A DNA stretch of 64,000 nucleotides, from assembly GCF_025698545.1 (NCBI RefSeq), contig NC_068567.1:56115371-56179370 (forward strand), written 5' to 3'. Below are positions 24,299 to 37,640 of the stretch, piece by piece; positions within the stretch are counted from its first letter, which is position 1; each line of letters starts with the position of its first letter. The position numbers and the translations under genes are program-made. The DNA comes from Gossypium raimondii. Its lineage: Eukaryota > Streptophyta > Magnoliopsida > Malvales > Malvaceae. The notes beneath the pieces were generated by a model. That model worked only from the letters and a program-made list of their open reading frames with translations, had not been told where the DNA came from and ran no database searches.

Positions 24299-25195
24299 AT
24301 GGCTAATCCTGATTTGACTGTAGTGGTTCTCAACCTGTCTCCTACAGTCACCCTTGGAGACCTCAATGCATATTTCTCTAACTGTGGCCATGTCGAGAAA
24401 ATCAAGCTTTTGGGGTAATTTATTCAAACTTCTATAGCTGAATTAATTGCTTCCTATCTTCTTCTTTTTTATTTGGTTGTTTGAAAGCAGTGCGAATAGA
24501 GACCGATCACTGTCAGCTCTGGTAACCTTTAGGCAGCCATATGCTTATCAAACAGCTCTTCTCCTTAACGTAAGATGTTTGAAATTTTTTTAATATTTTC
24601 CTTTGTTTGTATTTGATGTGTAATGTAAGAACCTGGTTTGCAGAATGCTAATTTTGCGGGCCAACCAATTCGAATTCTGCCAAAGAAGGATGCAGCAGAT
24701 CCTCCAGTCTCATATAGAACAATTCCTATTGTTACTGAGGTAATTTCCTTTTTCCTTATTTCAAACATGTATGTGAATGAGCATTTAACTGTATTTAGTT
24801 GCACTGGACACTGCTACATTTAGAAAAGCAAGCACGATGTGCAGAACAACAAGACAGGAGGAAACATGCCGGGATTGCGAGCTGCAGTTGAGGCGATAGC
24901 TTTAGAAGGGGTTGAGAAATTGAACCAGGCAAGAGATGAACTGAATCACAAGCTCAAATTAACAGAAAACAGTAGAGTGGTAATGGACAAAACCAGGTTA
25001 GCAGTGTGTGCTGCTGATCAGGCGATTTATGCAGCTGAGGAAGCAGCAAAAGACGTGGCAAAGAGGATCAAGAATACTGATTATGTTGCAGTAGGTGCTA
25101 CATGGTTATCGGGTGTGCTTCAAAAAACATCCAAGCTTGTCTTAGAGCTTGGCCATAGGAAGGGTTGTAGTCCCAACTCTAGGGATCGTATATGA
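24299..25195 (+). CDS. RRM-domain protein, BPA1-like
   Basis: Exons 24299-24414, 24491-24569, 24644-24739 and 24824-25195 join in frame to 220 residues, all with GT-AG introns. An N-terminal RRM spans about residues 6-75: the RNP2-like VVVLNLS, the turn FSNCGHVEKIKLLG, and the RNP1-like SALVTFRQ. The rest is rich in Ala and charged residues (about 110-190) and probably helical. The domain order resembles plant BPA1-like proteins (binding partners of ACD11) and VIP1-like RRM proteins, small proteins thought to act in membrane-lipid or defence signalling rather than in classic RNA binding. That assignment is by resemblance; the RRM itself is clear. Confidence 0.85.
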
Positions 25196-25840
25196 TCAGT
25201 TTGTTTTTATTTGTATGAATGGTAAACAAATATATAATAAGCAGTAAAGGTAAACTCGATACCACTAATTATTATTGATTGCAATCTCTCTTGCTTCCTT
25301 CTTAAAAATTTATCATATTATGACTTATGAGCTTCTCATGTTTTAATTCATTTATAATAATTGTTCTTTTTCACCTTTGGATTCCGGATACATTCCTCCA
25401 AAATTTCATAATTTCATATAAAAAACACCAAAGAACCACGTTTGATCTGGGCGGAGACAATTGATGCTAAAGAAAATCCATACAGGCATGCCTTTTGTTC
25501 AAACTTGCAAAAACATGGTACATGACAATTGATGCTAAAAGACTTTGCTGGAGACATGCTAACATTTTGGAATAAATTACTGGCTAAATAACAAACAAAT
25601 AAACAATACTCACATTTCACAAGGACAAAAATATGGCAAAGCTTTGATCATATGACAGATTTTTTCCAAGGCAGCGATGAAAAACATAAATTCTGCCGAA
25701 CTACGTACTAATCAACGTAAACACAAACTTTCTTTCCAAGAATGGACGCTGATGGGTTCTATTGGAAACTAAATTGAGCAACAAATGGAACCGGGATAGA
25801 TTTGTCATTGGTCGCCACCTGATCATGTCTCTTAGGAATT
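25196..25840. other. 3' region of the RRM gene and intergenic DNA
   Basis: Likely 3'UTR to about 25260, then AT-rich DNA. The minus-strand ORF at 25414-25620 has no domain. Confidence 0.45.
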
Positions 25841-25844
25841 AATT

Positions 25845-26051
25845 TTGCAACCAATGAAAATCAAAAGCTATGGAAATTGGCATTCCTCAGGCGGTGCAAA
25901 ACTCAGCAATTGTTTTTCTTTGTGTTCCTCGTCTAACGTTGTTGCTGATTGGATTGCCAAGAGCTCTCGAGCAGGGTCGTTACCTGTTTACTGGGTTACG
26001 AATATTCCTGAAGCTTTAAAAACCCTTATTATTTTTTACAATGTTAATTAA
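25845..26051 (+). pseudogene. LINE RNase H tail fragment
   Basis: The short frame contains NVVADWIAKSSRAG, the end of the RNase H domain of plant L1 elements (usually REANKVADWLAK). Nothing upstream belongs to it. It is a truncated LINE scrap on the plus strand, opposite to the next fragment. Confidence 0.55.
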
Positions 26052-26289
26052 TGAAAATATCACATCTTAAGTAAAAAAAAAATGTACACTGAAACTTAAA
26101 TTAAGGATAGAGTTAATAATACCTTATTAATGTGCCTTAGGATTATTTTCATTATTTTAAATATTAATTTTTTTTGAAAAAAAAGGACATCTTTAATATC
26201 TTTTAATTTTTTTTGGTGGAAAATAGAAAAATATAAGAAATAAATTACGCCAACTAGCTTAACTCCCCAAACAAGGGTCTTCCAAGCAT

Positions 26290-27310
26290 TCACAAACCTT
26301 AACTTTCCAAGTGAGCCATCTTGGCAAGTCTATCAGCTTCCTGGTTCTCTTCTCTGGGTATACAATAAATATTCCAGTGAGAAATCTGAGATAGTATTTG
26401 ACGAATACTCTTAATCAGAGCCGTATTGGACCCTCTTGTACAACTCTCTCAAATGCCCATCATCACTTCAAGACTATCTGTCTGAACCATCACATTATCC
26501 AAACCATGATCAATTAGGGTACTTAAACCATCCAATATACGCCACAATTCAACCTCAAACATTAAACAGCTTCCCAAAAATCTGTTATAACCAATGATCC
26601 ACTCCCTATTTCGATTTCTCACAACCCCTCCTGCTGTTGCAGAATCATCCTCAAGCCTAACGGAACCATCTGTATTTAAAAAAACCCAACCTCCTGGCAA
26701 ATGAAAGCACAAGGTCATCTTCCTCCCTGTATTCAGATGACTCTGATCAGTCTTCAAAACATGTTTGGTCCAACTATATGAGGCTCTGATAATATCAAAA
26801 CTACTACATGACGCATCCTGAAAGATAAAGAGGTTATGATTCTTCCAAATACGTTAGATGATAATCCCGAAAAGACATCCCCAAAGCAAAAATCATACTG
26901 ATTATACAAATTGGCTATAATCCACTCATGTATGTTACTAGAGTAAAACATGTTAGGCCGATCAGGGAATCAAGAGATTCTAAATATCTCTCATTGTCGG
27001 ACAATCACTTAAGACATGTAGCAAATCTTCAGAGATATATGCACAAACTCCACAAGCCGAACTATGCCCCAAACCCCGACAAACTCTTTCTACATTGGTG
27101 AGCAATCTTGGTTTGAGTACCAGCCAAATGAAAAATCTTACCCTTTGGGGACCTTTGAACTTCCAAGGGATCTTTCATGCACCTTCCTTCAATTTCCAAG
27201 ATCCTTCCTTAATTTTCCCATAGGTATTTTTAACAGTAAAAGAACCCGTCGTTAAACCTCCCCAAATTATCCTATCAACACCTGCTTCTGGATGTGGTGG
27301 GGGTATGCCC
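26290..27310 (-). pseudogene. Truncated LINE: zf-RVT and RNase H
   Basis: The minus strand encodes, in order, VERVCRGLGHSSACGVC (zf-RVT Cys/His region, about 26960-27100), GWVFLNTDGSVR...FEVELWRILDGL...VQTDSLEV (RNase H, 26449-26757, with its D-E-D residues kept), and a C-terminal HWNIYCIPREENQEADRLAK block ending at a stop at 26299. Frames are broken between blocks. It is the 3' part of another LINE, different in sequence from the one at 8518-14289. Confidence 0.75.
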
Positions 27311-28020
27311 ATAATCTTTTAATTTTGATATTTCCTCTAAGAGCAACTTAATTTTGGAAAAAAAGTGAGCAATAAGAACAATTAATTACAACAATAATGT
27401 TTGTCATAAATTTTACATAATTTTTATTGATATAATAATAAAGTTATGCATTCTATCTATTTAAATTGATAAAATATGTAAATATTAAGAGCTTAATTTA
27501 CTATATCAATTAAAATTGTGTATAATGAATAGAAAACATTAATTGTCTTTGTTACTCCCATTCAAAATTGATAGAATTAAATTGAGAAGGACTGGACAAG
27601 TAGTTTTACCTAAAATTTAATATCAATAAAGTCTTGTGTCCGTATGTATAAAGCTTTAATGATAAAATTGAAATTGTGAAATCATTTTTTATTGTTATAA
27701 TTCCAATGGTATTAGTAACTTCAAAGATTAAATTAATGTAAAAGAATTTTGAGTTTACGAAAATCCCTCGATATTTCCAATTCTATGTTGTTTGTCTTTT
27801 AGGAATAATTTGTGTGCGAAAGATACAAAAAGAGCCTTTTATTTCAATTTGTTTATGTTTGAATCCCATTAGGGAACTAAATCAAAATATGGTATTTTTG
27901 TCTACCTCCGGCGTTCGCGCGTAAATGAACAATTAACGGTTAAACCCCCCCATTTTAAAACGCTCCAATCCTTCCTTTCATCATCATCATCTTCTTCTTC
28001 TTCTTCTTGAATTTTGCCCA
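27311..28020. other. Intergenic and upstream region of ACX3
   Basis: AT-rich, then a pyrimidine-rich leader with ATC and TTC repeats at about 27980-28008, right before the ATG. These are usual in plant 5'UTRs. No firm TATA box was chosen. Confidence 0.45.
27980..28009 (+). repeat. (ATC)n/(TTC)n leader repeat of ACX3
   Basis: Short ATC then TTC triplet runs in the presumed 5'UTR. They are pyrimidine-rich in the sense strand. Confidence 0.7.
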
Positions 28021-31000
28021 ATGGATCGAGCTTTTGAAAGAACCAAAATACTAACCGATCATCTCCTCCAATCCTCTCCTTCGCCTGTCCAAACATCTCT
28101 TTCTTCAAACGCCTGTTTCAACTACACTCTCCCGGAACTTTCCGAAAAGTACGCATTTGACACCAAGGAGATGCGGCGGCTAATCGACGGGCACCACTTG
28201 GAGGTAAGGGACCGGCTTTTTGGGATGATGAGCCAGAGCAAGTTGTTCAACCCCAGAGTGAGGGGAGGGAAGGTGTTCGTATCGCCTGACTATAACCAGC
28301 CCATGGAGCAGCAAAGAGAGATAACGTTGAAGCGCATTGACTACTTGTTCGAAAGAGGGGCGTTCAAAGGATGGTTAACGGAGCAAGGTGAAGAGATTGA
28401 GTTGAGGAAGTTCGCTAGCTTTGAGGTTTTTGGTACCTTCGATCATTCCATGGGAACTATGCTCGCAGTTCACTTCTTCTTGTGGTGTGCTATCCCTTTC
28501 CTGTTTGTTTCAAAGCTTGTTCTTTCGTTTTATTAGCTTTCGAACTGTACAATTTGATGTTTCCAGGGGCGGTGCAGTCCAAGTTTTCGGTACCAAACAC
28601 CATCATGACAAGTGGCTGAGGGACACCGAAGCTCACGTCGTCAAGGGCTGCTTTGCCATGTCTGAGTTGGGGCATGGAAGTAATGTATGTCTGAGTCGAG
28701 CTTTAATCTGAATTCTTTATAGAACCTTCTACTCTTTCATTTCCCTGATTTATTCCGGTATATTGCTTTTAGGTTCGCGGAGTTGAAACAGTAACAACAT
28801 ATGATTCAAATACACAGGAGTTTGTGATTAATACTCCATGTGAATCAGCTCAGAAGTTTTGGATTGGTGGGGCAGCCAATGTATGCTTCTCTTAGAACCA
28901 AATACCATTTCTTCCTGTTCTGTCTTTTTAGCTTCTGTTGCACATATGAAATTTTTATCCAACTGATTTTATTGTCATTTCCACGGTTTTGCCTATATGC
29001 TGACATCGTATGCTTCTACTGTTGCTTTGCTCTATAGCATGCAACACATGCAATCGTGTTTTCACAGCTAAATATCAACGGAAGCAATCAAGGAGTTCAT
29101 GCATTTATAGCCCAAATCAGGGATGCTGATGGTTATCTATGTCAAAACGTTCGGATTGCTGACTGTGGTCGTAAAATTGGTCTAAACGGTGTCGATAATG
29201 GTCGAATCTGGTAATTATAAACCTACACTTCTTTTTCTGTGGTATGAACTCTAATATTTTTGTTTCCTTGGAAAATTATAATTTAAAGGTTTACATTTGC
29301 AATTTCAGGTTTGACAATGTTCGAGTGCCCAGACAGAACTTGTTAAATTCAGTAGCTGATGTTTCAGCTGATGGAAAATACCTAAGTTCAATTAACGACC
29401 CAGATCAGGTACACTCGTGTCTGCTTCTAATGTTGTGTACTGTACCACAACAGGATCCTGTTTAGTAATGTATTGGTGGCTCTTAAATGGTTGCTGCTTT
29501 GATTCAGAGATTTGCTGCATTCCTGGCCCCTCTGACAATAGGTCGTGTTAGTATTGCAACCAGTACCGTTTATATATCAAAGGTATCTTTAGTAATTTTT
29601 TTATTGGTAGATGAGTACTGCATATTTTGGCTTTCGGGGTGTGGAGTGGCAGGCCACTGATACCCAATGATAAGGTCATTGACTCATTCATATCATGTCA
29701 TTTCTCTGTGTTTTAGGCTGGCTTAACAATTGCCATAAGGTATGCGCTAACAAGACGGGCTTTTTCTCTTAAACCAAATGAACCCGAGGTCTTATTGCTT
29801 GATTATCCAAGTTATCAACGACGACTCTTGCCTCTCCTTGCGAAGACGTAAGTATATCTGCAGTTTATCTTATGCAATATGTATTCTACTGAAGCTCTTA
29901 TGGAGATAAGTTTTTGTTTTGCACTTCATGGTTAGTCATGCTACAATTTCTTTTACTTGCTTTGTGGACAAGTTATTCTTTTCTATACATATAATAGAGA
30001 AAATGTATGTTTTATGGGCATTTTGCTAAGCATTTAATGTCCTAAGGGAGTATCACAGGTTGATCATGTTATTTTCTTATATCTTTGAGTGTAGCTTTAG
30101 TTTAGAAGTTTAGATAATCAAGACAGGGTTATTTATTTGGCTACTAACAACATATATTTCTTTGCCCTTTTGTGCTGCAGCTATGCTATGAGTTTTGCAT
30201 CACATTACTTGAAAAAGCTTTTCGTGAAGAGGACACCGCAGTCATACAAAACCATTCATATATTTTCAAGTGCATTCAAAGCTACTTTTACTTGGAATAA
30301 CTTGCATATACTTCAGGTGAGCAACAAATGATCATGAATTAAGTTGGATATGTTAACAGTAAGTGTCATTACAGAGGTTCAATTGTCGAATGCTTCAGGA
30401 ATGCCGTGAAGCTTGTGGAGGACAAGGGTTAAGGACCGAGAATCATGTCGGTCAATGGAAAGCTGAATTTGATGTTCAATCCACTTTTGAGGGAGACAAC
30501 AATATTTTGATGCAGCAGGTACATTTGTTTTTCGTTTCATATTCTATTCATCTGAATCACACACATCAAGTTTATAAATATTGAAATTATTGCAAACTAT
30601 GGTCGAAACGATGAAACTTATGGATTGAACATGTTAACTCAGATAAGCAAGGCTCTACTCGCTGAATATGTGGCAGCTAAGAAGAGAAAAAAGGCTTTCA
30701 AGGGTCTGGGGTTAGAGCACATGAATAAGCCCTGCCCTGTCATTCCATCACAGCTTACTAGCACTGCTCTCCGTTCCAGTCAATTCCAGGTAATATAATC
30801 AGCTGTGCCATTCTTAATGTTCCATATTAAAATTTGTGGCTATCTCTGACCATTGGCATTTATCAGATGGATGCCTTGTGCTTAAGGGAGAGAGATCTTT
30901 TAAATCGTTTCGCAGCTGAGATCTCACACTATCAAGCCAAGGGACCAAGTAAAGAGCATGCCTTCAATATGGTAAAGAAGCACTTTATGTTTATTTAAAT

Positions 31001-31491
31001 TGCTTTTCTTTTTCTTCACCTTTTAGTCTAATTCTGACAGCACTTCTGTACGCCAGAGTTATCAGATAGCAGAGGACTTGGGCAGAGCTTTCACAGATCG
31101 ATCTATATTTCAAGCTTTTGCTGAGGCAGAAGCAACTTTAGCCGCTAGTTCATTGAAGGTGAACCTAATATGAGCATCTGCTTGATATTCAGTCTAATCT
31201 AGTATTTTGTGCATTAGCCAGGTTCTTCATTTTGTTCTTCTGCAGGATGTCCTAGGTATGGTGAGATCATTGTATGGCTTAATTTGTGTGGAAGATGCTT
31301 CGTTTCTCCGATATGGGTATCTATCAGTGGAGAATGCTGCTGCTGTAAGGAGCGAAATAACGAAAGTCTGCGGTGAACTTCGACCACACGCACTTGCTTT
31401 AGTCAGTTCCTTTGGCATTCCTGATGCTTTTCTGAGCCCTATAGCATTTAACTGGATTGATGCAAACTCATGGTCTTCAATTCAGCATTGA
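28021..31491 (+). CDS. ACX3: Acyl-coenzyme A oxidase, peroxisomal (ACX3 type)
   Basis: Thirteen exons join in frame to 674 residues: 28021-28484, 28567-28684, 28773-28880, 29038-29210, 29309-29408, 29508-29582, 29717-29847, 30181-30316, 30399-30518, 30643-30789, 30867-30971, 31057-31158 and 31246-31491; all introns are GT-AG. The length equals that of plant ACX3. The enzyme makes trans-2-enoyl-CoA from acyl-CoA with FAD and O2, releasing H2O2, as the first step of peroxisomal beta-oxidation; ACX3 prefers medium chains. Seen: RTKILTDHL (7-15), fitting an R-x6-HL PTS2 peroxisomal signal; the FAD/substrate region [13 protein letters not shown] and [42 protein letters not shown]; the FEGDNN segment near the catalytic Glu region; and the C-terminal [27 protein letters not shown]. 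No break was found. ACX6 is the nearest alternative name. Confidence 0.95.
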
Positions 31492-31841
31492 TAGGGCGTT
31501 GTTCTACCAATTCCAGTTAAACCAAAGGTCTACTACTCATTGCCAGCCACTCTTTTAATAAGCTAGCCTTCATCAGATTTTATAGCCAATGCAACAGTGT
31601 GTAAACTGTTTATTGTATAAATAAATATATTGGTTACTATTAAATGGATTGGTGTTTTGTAGTATGTATTATTGTTATATGAATTTATATTTCATGCATC
31701 GCTACTAATTTAACAAACCAATGATAACAGAGAAAGAAAAGGAAAAGCTGAAAAACAAGCCAACAGTAATTTTGCTGCTCTACATCCCTAAACAAGGATA
31801 TAATAAATAATAGTTGTAGTTATAACAATAAATTTAGTTAT
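31492..31841. other. ACX3 3' region
   Basis: Presumed 3'UTR with AATAAA-like motifs near 31618-31630, then AT-rich DNA up to the copia element. Confidence 0.5.
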
Positions 31842-32076
31842 TGTTGTGAATATATTATTAAGTGGATGTCCATCGTGATAAAGATAAACTTTTGATGTAC
31901 TTAAATTCTAATAGTTATTAGAATTAGATCCCTACTTCTTTTATACTTCTTATGCCTATAATTAGAGACTCTGATGAAGCATTGCAATCATCCCATTTGA
32001 TCAACAAAGTACATTCTCTATTACTTTCATATTTTGTTTGTTCTTTATTCTCTCAATCTCTCTTTATATTATAATA
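31842..32076 (+). repeat. Copia 2 5' LTR
   Basis: It starts TGTTGTGAATA and is followed by CGTTATCAGCACGA, the phrase common after copia 5' LTRs (primer-binding region at about 32077-32090). It pairs with 38531-38766. Confidence 0.85.
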
Positions 32077-32737
32077 CGTTATCAGCACGATGATACTCTG
32101 TTTTTTTTTTTAAATCTTTCAAAAGTCTTCCCACAAATCAAATTCTATTCACCTTAAACTTTCACCCTTAGAACTTCATCTTCGAGATGTTGAAAGATTC
32201 AATCTCAGAATAGATTATGGTTCTTATCCCCGATCTTTGATTTATTGTACAAGCATGAATAAAGTATAGATTTGGTAAAAAAACTTTTATATTTCGACTA
32301 TATTTTTTTTTCAATTAAGGTATGACTACTATTAATTTTATTTGATATAATTTCACATTCGATGGTATTTGATTTTTGCGTTGCTAGGTTAATTTTTTTA
32401 TGTAAAAGATATAATTGTTGATTAGATATGTTTGCTATTAATATGGTATGTTTTCTCTATTTTTTGGGAAATCATTCTTTTGAAGTTTTTCTTAATTAAG
32501 TTATATCATGCATAATATTTAGATGTTTAAAAGTTTGATTATTAAATTCTTATTATTAAATATTTTTGAAATTTTATTAAAATTATGGTGGAAAGTGTTA
32601 TTAATCTATTATTGTTGATTAAAGGGAAATTTGATAGGGTCTATTGAGCCTTATTAACTTGCTAATGTTGAATGATTGTATGATATATTTTAAATTGAAC
32701 TTATAAATATCTTATTAGACCAAGATAATATTTTATA

Positions 32738-32765
32738 ATATATATATTTATATATATATATATAT
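32738..32765. repeat. TA-rich microsatellite
   Basis: Imperfect TA run inside the copia interior. Confidence 0.8.
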
Positions 32766-34181
32766 GTGGTATTGAAATTTGGTACAATGTGTATCGGAAA
32801 ATTTTCAAGCGTCGTACACCAAAATTTTGATTGTTTATTAAATGATTTTTACTATTAGATTATAAATGTTATTACAAAAACAAAGTTGTTTTACTACTTG
32901 TAATAGTGGTCGTGATTTATTATATTATATATATTATAATTGGAGAATAATCATGACAACGTGAATGGATAGATTCGATTTAAAATCTACATATGTTTAC
33001 AATGGAGATTATGAAATAAAAAATCAATAGAGGCGTTTAGAAGTCTATCCTACTAGATTTATTGCATTCCACGAAATGAATGCAAATATAAAAACAATAA
33101 AAGATATACTCATAGACCACTAAAAGTGAAAATATAATAATAAATAAAAGAACAATGAGAGTTCTCAAGATTATTTTCAAATGGTAAAGATAACTTATGT
33201 TATCAATGTGATATGAAATATTATTGGCCACATATGTGGTGTATAGCCAAATATTTTGTTTCATTAATATTCTTTGAGGAAGGATATGAAAATGTAGTAA
33301 TGAATTTTATCATTACGGATAGAAAATATTTATTTTAGTTGGTACTGAAACAAATAAATATTATTCAAATATTTGATAGTACAAAATTAGTTGAATGCTC
33401 AAGAGCTAATATATCAATATCTAAAAAGTCCAAAATTTGTGATTGTTAATGCATTACTTTTAAAATATATTTGTAATGGATCTCATATTGAGATTATGAA
33501 TGAGAAAAATATTATACTTTATATGAATACAAAAAGGAATTGGGTTATTAATTTATATTTATTTTATAATCTTTGTGATATTTTTTGTTATCATCCCTAT
33601 AAAGGGTTGAAAGCAAAATATTTGACTGTGAAAGATTTACTTATGAGCAATAGAATGTGATAATTCTATCTAAAGCTCGTTATGGTTGGTTGCACCTGAA
33701 GTTACAAGTTTTTAAAAACTATAAGTATAACTCTACAGTATTCAGAATAAGTTCTTATTAAAATTACGTGGAAAAATATTACTTATGAGAACTTGTAAAA
33801 GAGAAAACTTATGTATGAAAAGTCATTGGTTATGTACTTGTTGTACACCTGGAAAATAAGACCCACTTTTAAAGTTTGCTATTAATAGATTTTTAGGCAT
33901 TTGAAGATTTTGGCATATTCCCTGAAGTGAATATTGCATATATTTTTTTGGAAATTATATTTATTGACTTAGTAGCATTATAGGCTTCATATTGATTTAG
34001 ACATTTCCAGTAGTAAATGTCACAACAGTACTTATTTGTGAATACAAATTAAAATGAATGATAATAAATTATCAATTTGTTACAATTTAGTACAATTGAA
34101 ACAAATGTTAAAGTAAACCAGAAGTTTACTAATACAAATGTATTTACTACTTGGCGTGACCAATTAGACCATTTTGGATTA

Positions 34182-35406
34182 GGGGTGAGCATTCGATCGA
34201 ATCGAATCGAATCGAATCGAATCGAAAATTTTCGAGTTAATCGAGTTATCGAATATCATTTTATCATCCTAACTTTATTTGAAGTTTTCTCGAATCGAGT
34301 CGAGTGAGATGGAATTCGAATCGAATTGAATCGAATATATTTGTTCGAGTTAAATTTTAAAAAATAATTTTGGGTCCTTGTAACCATTGTCACCCATCGT
34401 AATAAAATTTGTCCACCTTAATCAAATTTTTTATTAACTTTCATCATTTCATAATTTATTTATTAATTTTTTATATACTGGTTAGTTTCTTTGCTTGCTT
34501 AGTTGTTTCAATTATCTTGATTCTTATCACTATGTATTTTAGAATTAAAAATATATTAAATGTAAAAATATGATTTTTAATAAAAGTTATTTTAAAAATA
34601 AAATGTGAAATTGATACCAATATAAAATTTTAACACGAATATTTTATGGCATAATTAATAATTCAATTTTAATATAAATATTCAATATGACTAAACAATT
34701 CAATAATATAAATAATATAAAATGTGAAATTTAATTTAATAATATAAATAGTAGATATAAATAAAATTATTACTATTTATGTTTAGTATTTTTTTTTGGA
34801 TAATTTTGATTTTTTATTTGAGAGTAAAGGGTGAGAAGTAAAAGTTTAGGGGAAAATAAAAAAATTTGGGGAATAAAAGTTTGAGGAAAAGTAAATAGGG
34901 GGAGTAAAATTTTGGAGGGAAAATATTTAAAAAAATGGAGGGGGAGGGTTTGGGATAGATGGGAGGTGGGATGAGAAGGGAATAAAAGTTTTAGGGGAAA
35001 AGTGGGAGGGAGTAAAAATTTTGGGGGAAAATAAAAGGTTTTGAGAGTTTTGGGGAGTAAAATTTTGAGAAAAAAATAAATAGGAGAGTAAAATTTTGGT
35101 GGGAAATGGATTTTGGGTAGATTGGGGGGTTGGGAGGGGAGGAGAGTAAAAGTTTTGGGGGAAAAGTGGGAAGGAGTAAAAGTTTTGAGGGAAAAGTAAA
35201 AAGGTTTGGGAGTTTGGGGTAAAAATGTAAAATATTATAGTTTGATATTCGAATTATTCGAGTTATTCGAATTCGAAAACTCAACTCGATTCGAACTCGA
35301 AATTCAAAAAAAAAAATTCGAGTTGATTCGAATAACTCGATTCGTTTAACTCGAAATTCGAATTTTTTTTCGATTTTTTCGAGTCGAATCGAGTTTTGCT
35401 CACCCC
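34182..35406. mobile_element. 1.2-kb TA-flanked TIR element (copy 2, inverted)
   Basis: It begins GGGGTGAGCATTCG and ends TTTTGCTCACCCC with TA outside both ends (34180-34181 and 35407-35408). The content is the reverse complement of copy 1 at 16248-17462: the TCGAA-type repeats, the G-rich array (34840-35230) and the AT-rich core. Length is 1,225 bp against 1,215 bp. The minus-strand ORF at 34991-35419 is only the array read as codons. Confidence 0.88.
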
Positions 35407-36029
35407 TATTCTGGATCATATATGATGCGAAAATTAATTGAGAATTTATATGACATTCATTATAGAACCAAAAGATTCTTTAATTTAAAGAATTCTTATT
35501 TGTTGCTTGTTCTCAATGAAAATTGATTCTTAGAAACTCACTAGCTAAAGTTGAGATTTAATGTTTTGCATTTCTAAAATGAATATGGGTCCATTCATCC
35601 ACCATGTGGATGGTTTTGATATTATATGATTTTGGTACATGCATCTACAAAATAACCATATGCGTTATCAACTCGCAACCTGTCGTTTGTGAGATTACTT
35701 GTTTAAATGATTAATTTCAAATTATGAAATTAAAACAATTCATCTTGCTAATGTTAGTAAGTTTACATCCCAAGTTTTCAATGAATATTGCATGTCAATT
35801 GGGATAAAAGTTGGACATCCTGTAACTCATGTTCACACACAAAATAATTTAGCTGAATTATTTATCAAATGCCTCCAACTAATAGCTAAATCATTACTTA
35901 TGAGAACAAAACTTTCTATTTCAGCATGAGATTGTATTGATTTACATGTACGCATCAAGCCAATAAATTATAAATACTCCCCATTACAATTGATTTTTGG
36001 TCAAGAGCCAAATATTTCCCATATTACAA

Positions 36030-36800
36030 TTTTTGGATGTGCGGTATATGTTCCAACTACTCCACCACAACGCATAAAGATGAGTGATCATAAGAGATTG
36101 GGAATCTATATTTATATGAGTCTCCTTATAATATTTTTGAGCTATTAATTTGATATTTAGTTATGTCATGAGTTATCAGTTTTCCCAACATTAGGGGGAG
36201 AAAATAAAAAGCTAGATCAATAAAGTACTTGAAATGAATTACCAATGTCTAAGATCCTCGTACAAAGCAATGTGAACCAGAAGTTCAATAAATGATTCAT
36301 TTTACAAATCAACTACTAGATTTATTAAATCTTACATACCAGCTGAAAATGCTCTAATACAAATTGATGTCCTAATAGGGCAAACTATTAATGCAAAAGA
36401 AAATAATCCATGCATGAAGCGTGGAAGACCGGTTGGTTCCAAAGACAAAAATCCTCGTAAAAGTAAAGGAGTAAACATTCAAGATGATCATATAGTGGAG
36501 GCAGGGGTTCCTGAAGAGACCCGTGACATAACTAATTATAAAACTTAAGAAGAGATTTAGGTACCTAAAAGTGAAAATGAAAATGATGAAAATAAAGAAA
36601 TCTCGATAAGTTATGTCAATACGAGAAAAAGATGGAATTGAAAAAAAATATAGTTGTCGATAACAATTTTGCTTATAATATTGCTATTGAGATAATAAAA
36701 TAAAATGAGGATCTTGAGCCTAAATCTACTAAGGAATGTAAAAATAGAAAAGATTGGCCAAAATAGAAAGATGCAATTCAAGTAGAATTAAATTCACTTT
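36030..36800 (+). pseudogene. Copia 2 integrase end and linker to RT
   Basis: Broken frames keep VYVPTTPPQRIKMSDHKRLG, the end of the copia integrase, and linker phrases around PVGSKDKNPRKSK and EAGVPEETRDITN. It leads into the RT block. No open frame survives. Confidence 0.7.
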
Positions 36801-37640
36801 CTAAACATGAAGTTTTTGGACTTGTAGTCCAAACACCTAAAGGTGTAAAAGCCGGTAGGATATAAATGGGTATTTGTGTGAAAACGAAATAAAAGACGTA
36901 AGTTATAAAGCTCGTCTTGTAGCACAAGGATTTTCGCAAAGGCCCGGCATTGATTATGAAGAGACATATTCTCTTGTGGTGGATGCAATCATGTTTAGAT
37001 ATCTTATTAGTCTGGCAGTACGTGAAAAACTTGACATGCATCTAATGGATGTTGTTACATCATATTTATATGGTACACTTAATAGTAAAATTTATATGAA
37101 AATCCTTGAAGGATTTAAAATCCCAAAAAGATATAGAGTTTTTTGAGAAAATTGCTCGATCAGATTAAAGAAAAGTTTATATGGAATAAAACAACCTACA
37201 CGTATATGGTACAATCATCTTAATGGGTACTTGTTAAAAGAAGGTTACAAAAACGATCCAATTTGTCCATGTGTCTTTATAAAAAGGTTTGGATCAGATT
37301 TTATGATAATTGTTGTTTATGTTGATGATCTAAATATTTTTGGAACTCCTGAAGAGCTTCAAAATATAATAAATTATTTAAAGAAAGAATTTGAGATAAA
37401 GATCTTGGAAAAACAAAATTTTATCTTGGATTACAAATCAAGCATTTAAAAGATGAAATTCATGTTCACTAATCAACTTATATGGAAAAGATATTAAAGA
37501 AATTTTATATGGATAAATCACACCCATTAAGTACTCCAATGGTTGTGCAATCGTTAGATGTGAATAAAGATCAATTTCGTCCTTGCGAGAATGATGAAGA
37601 GTTTCTTGGTCCTGAAGTACCATATCTAAGTGCCATAGGG
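36800..37640 (+). pseudogene. Copia 2 reverse transcriptase
   Basis: Frames shifted several times carry YKARLVAQGFSQRPGIDYEETYSLV, LMDVVTSYLYGTLNSKIYMKI, SLYGIKQPTRIWYNHL and the catalytic box YVDD in VVYVDDLNIFG. Unlike the first copia element the YVDD is intact, but stops (for example at 37144) break the frame. Confidence 0.85.

Noticed and set aside
34991-35419. 142-codon minus-strand ORF
   Set aside because: It is the repeat array and TCGAA edges of the TIR element read as codons; the protein is low-complexity with no domain.
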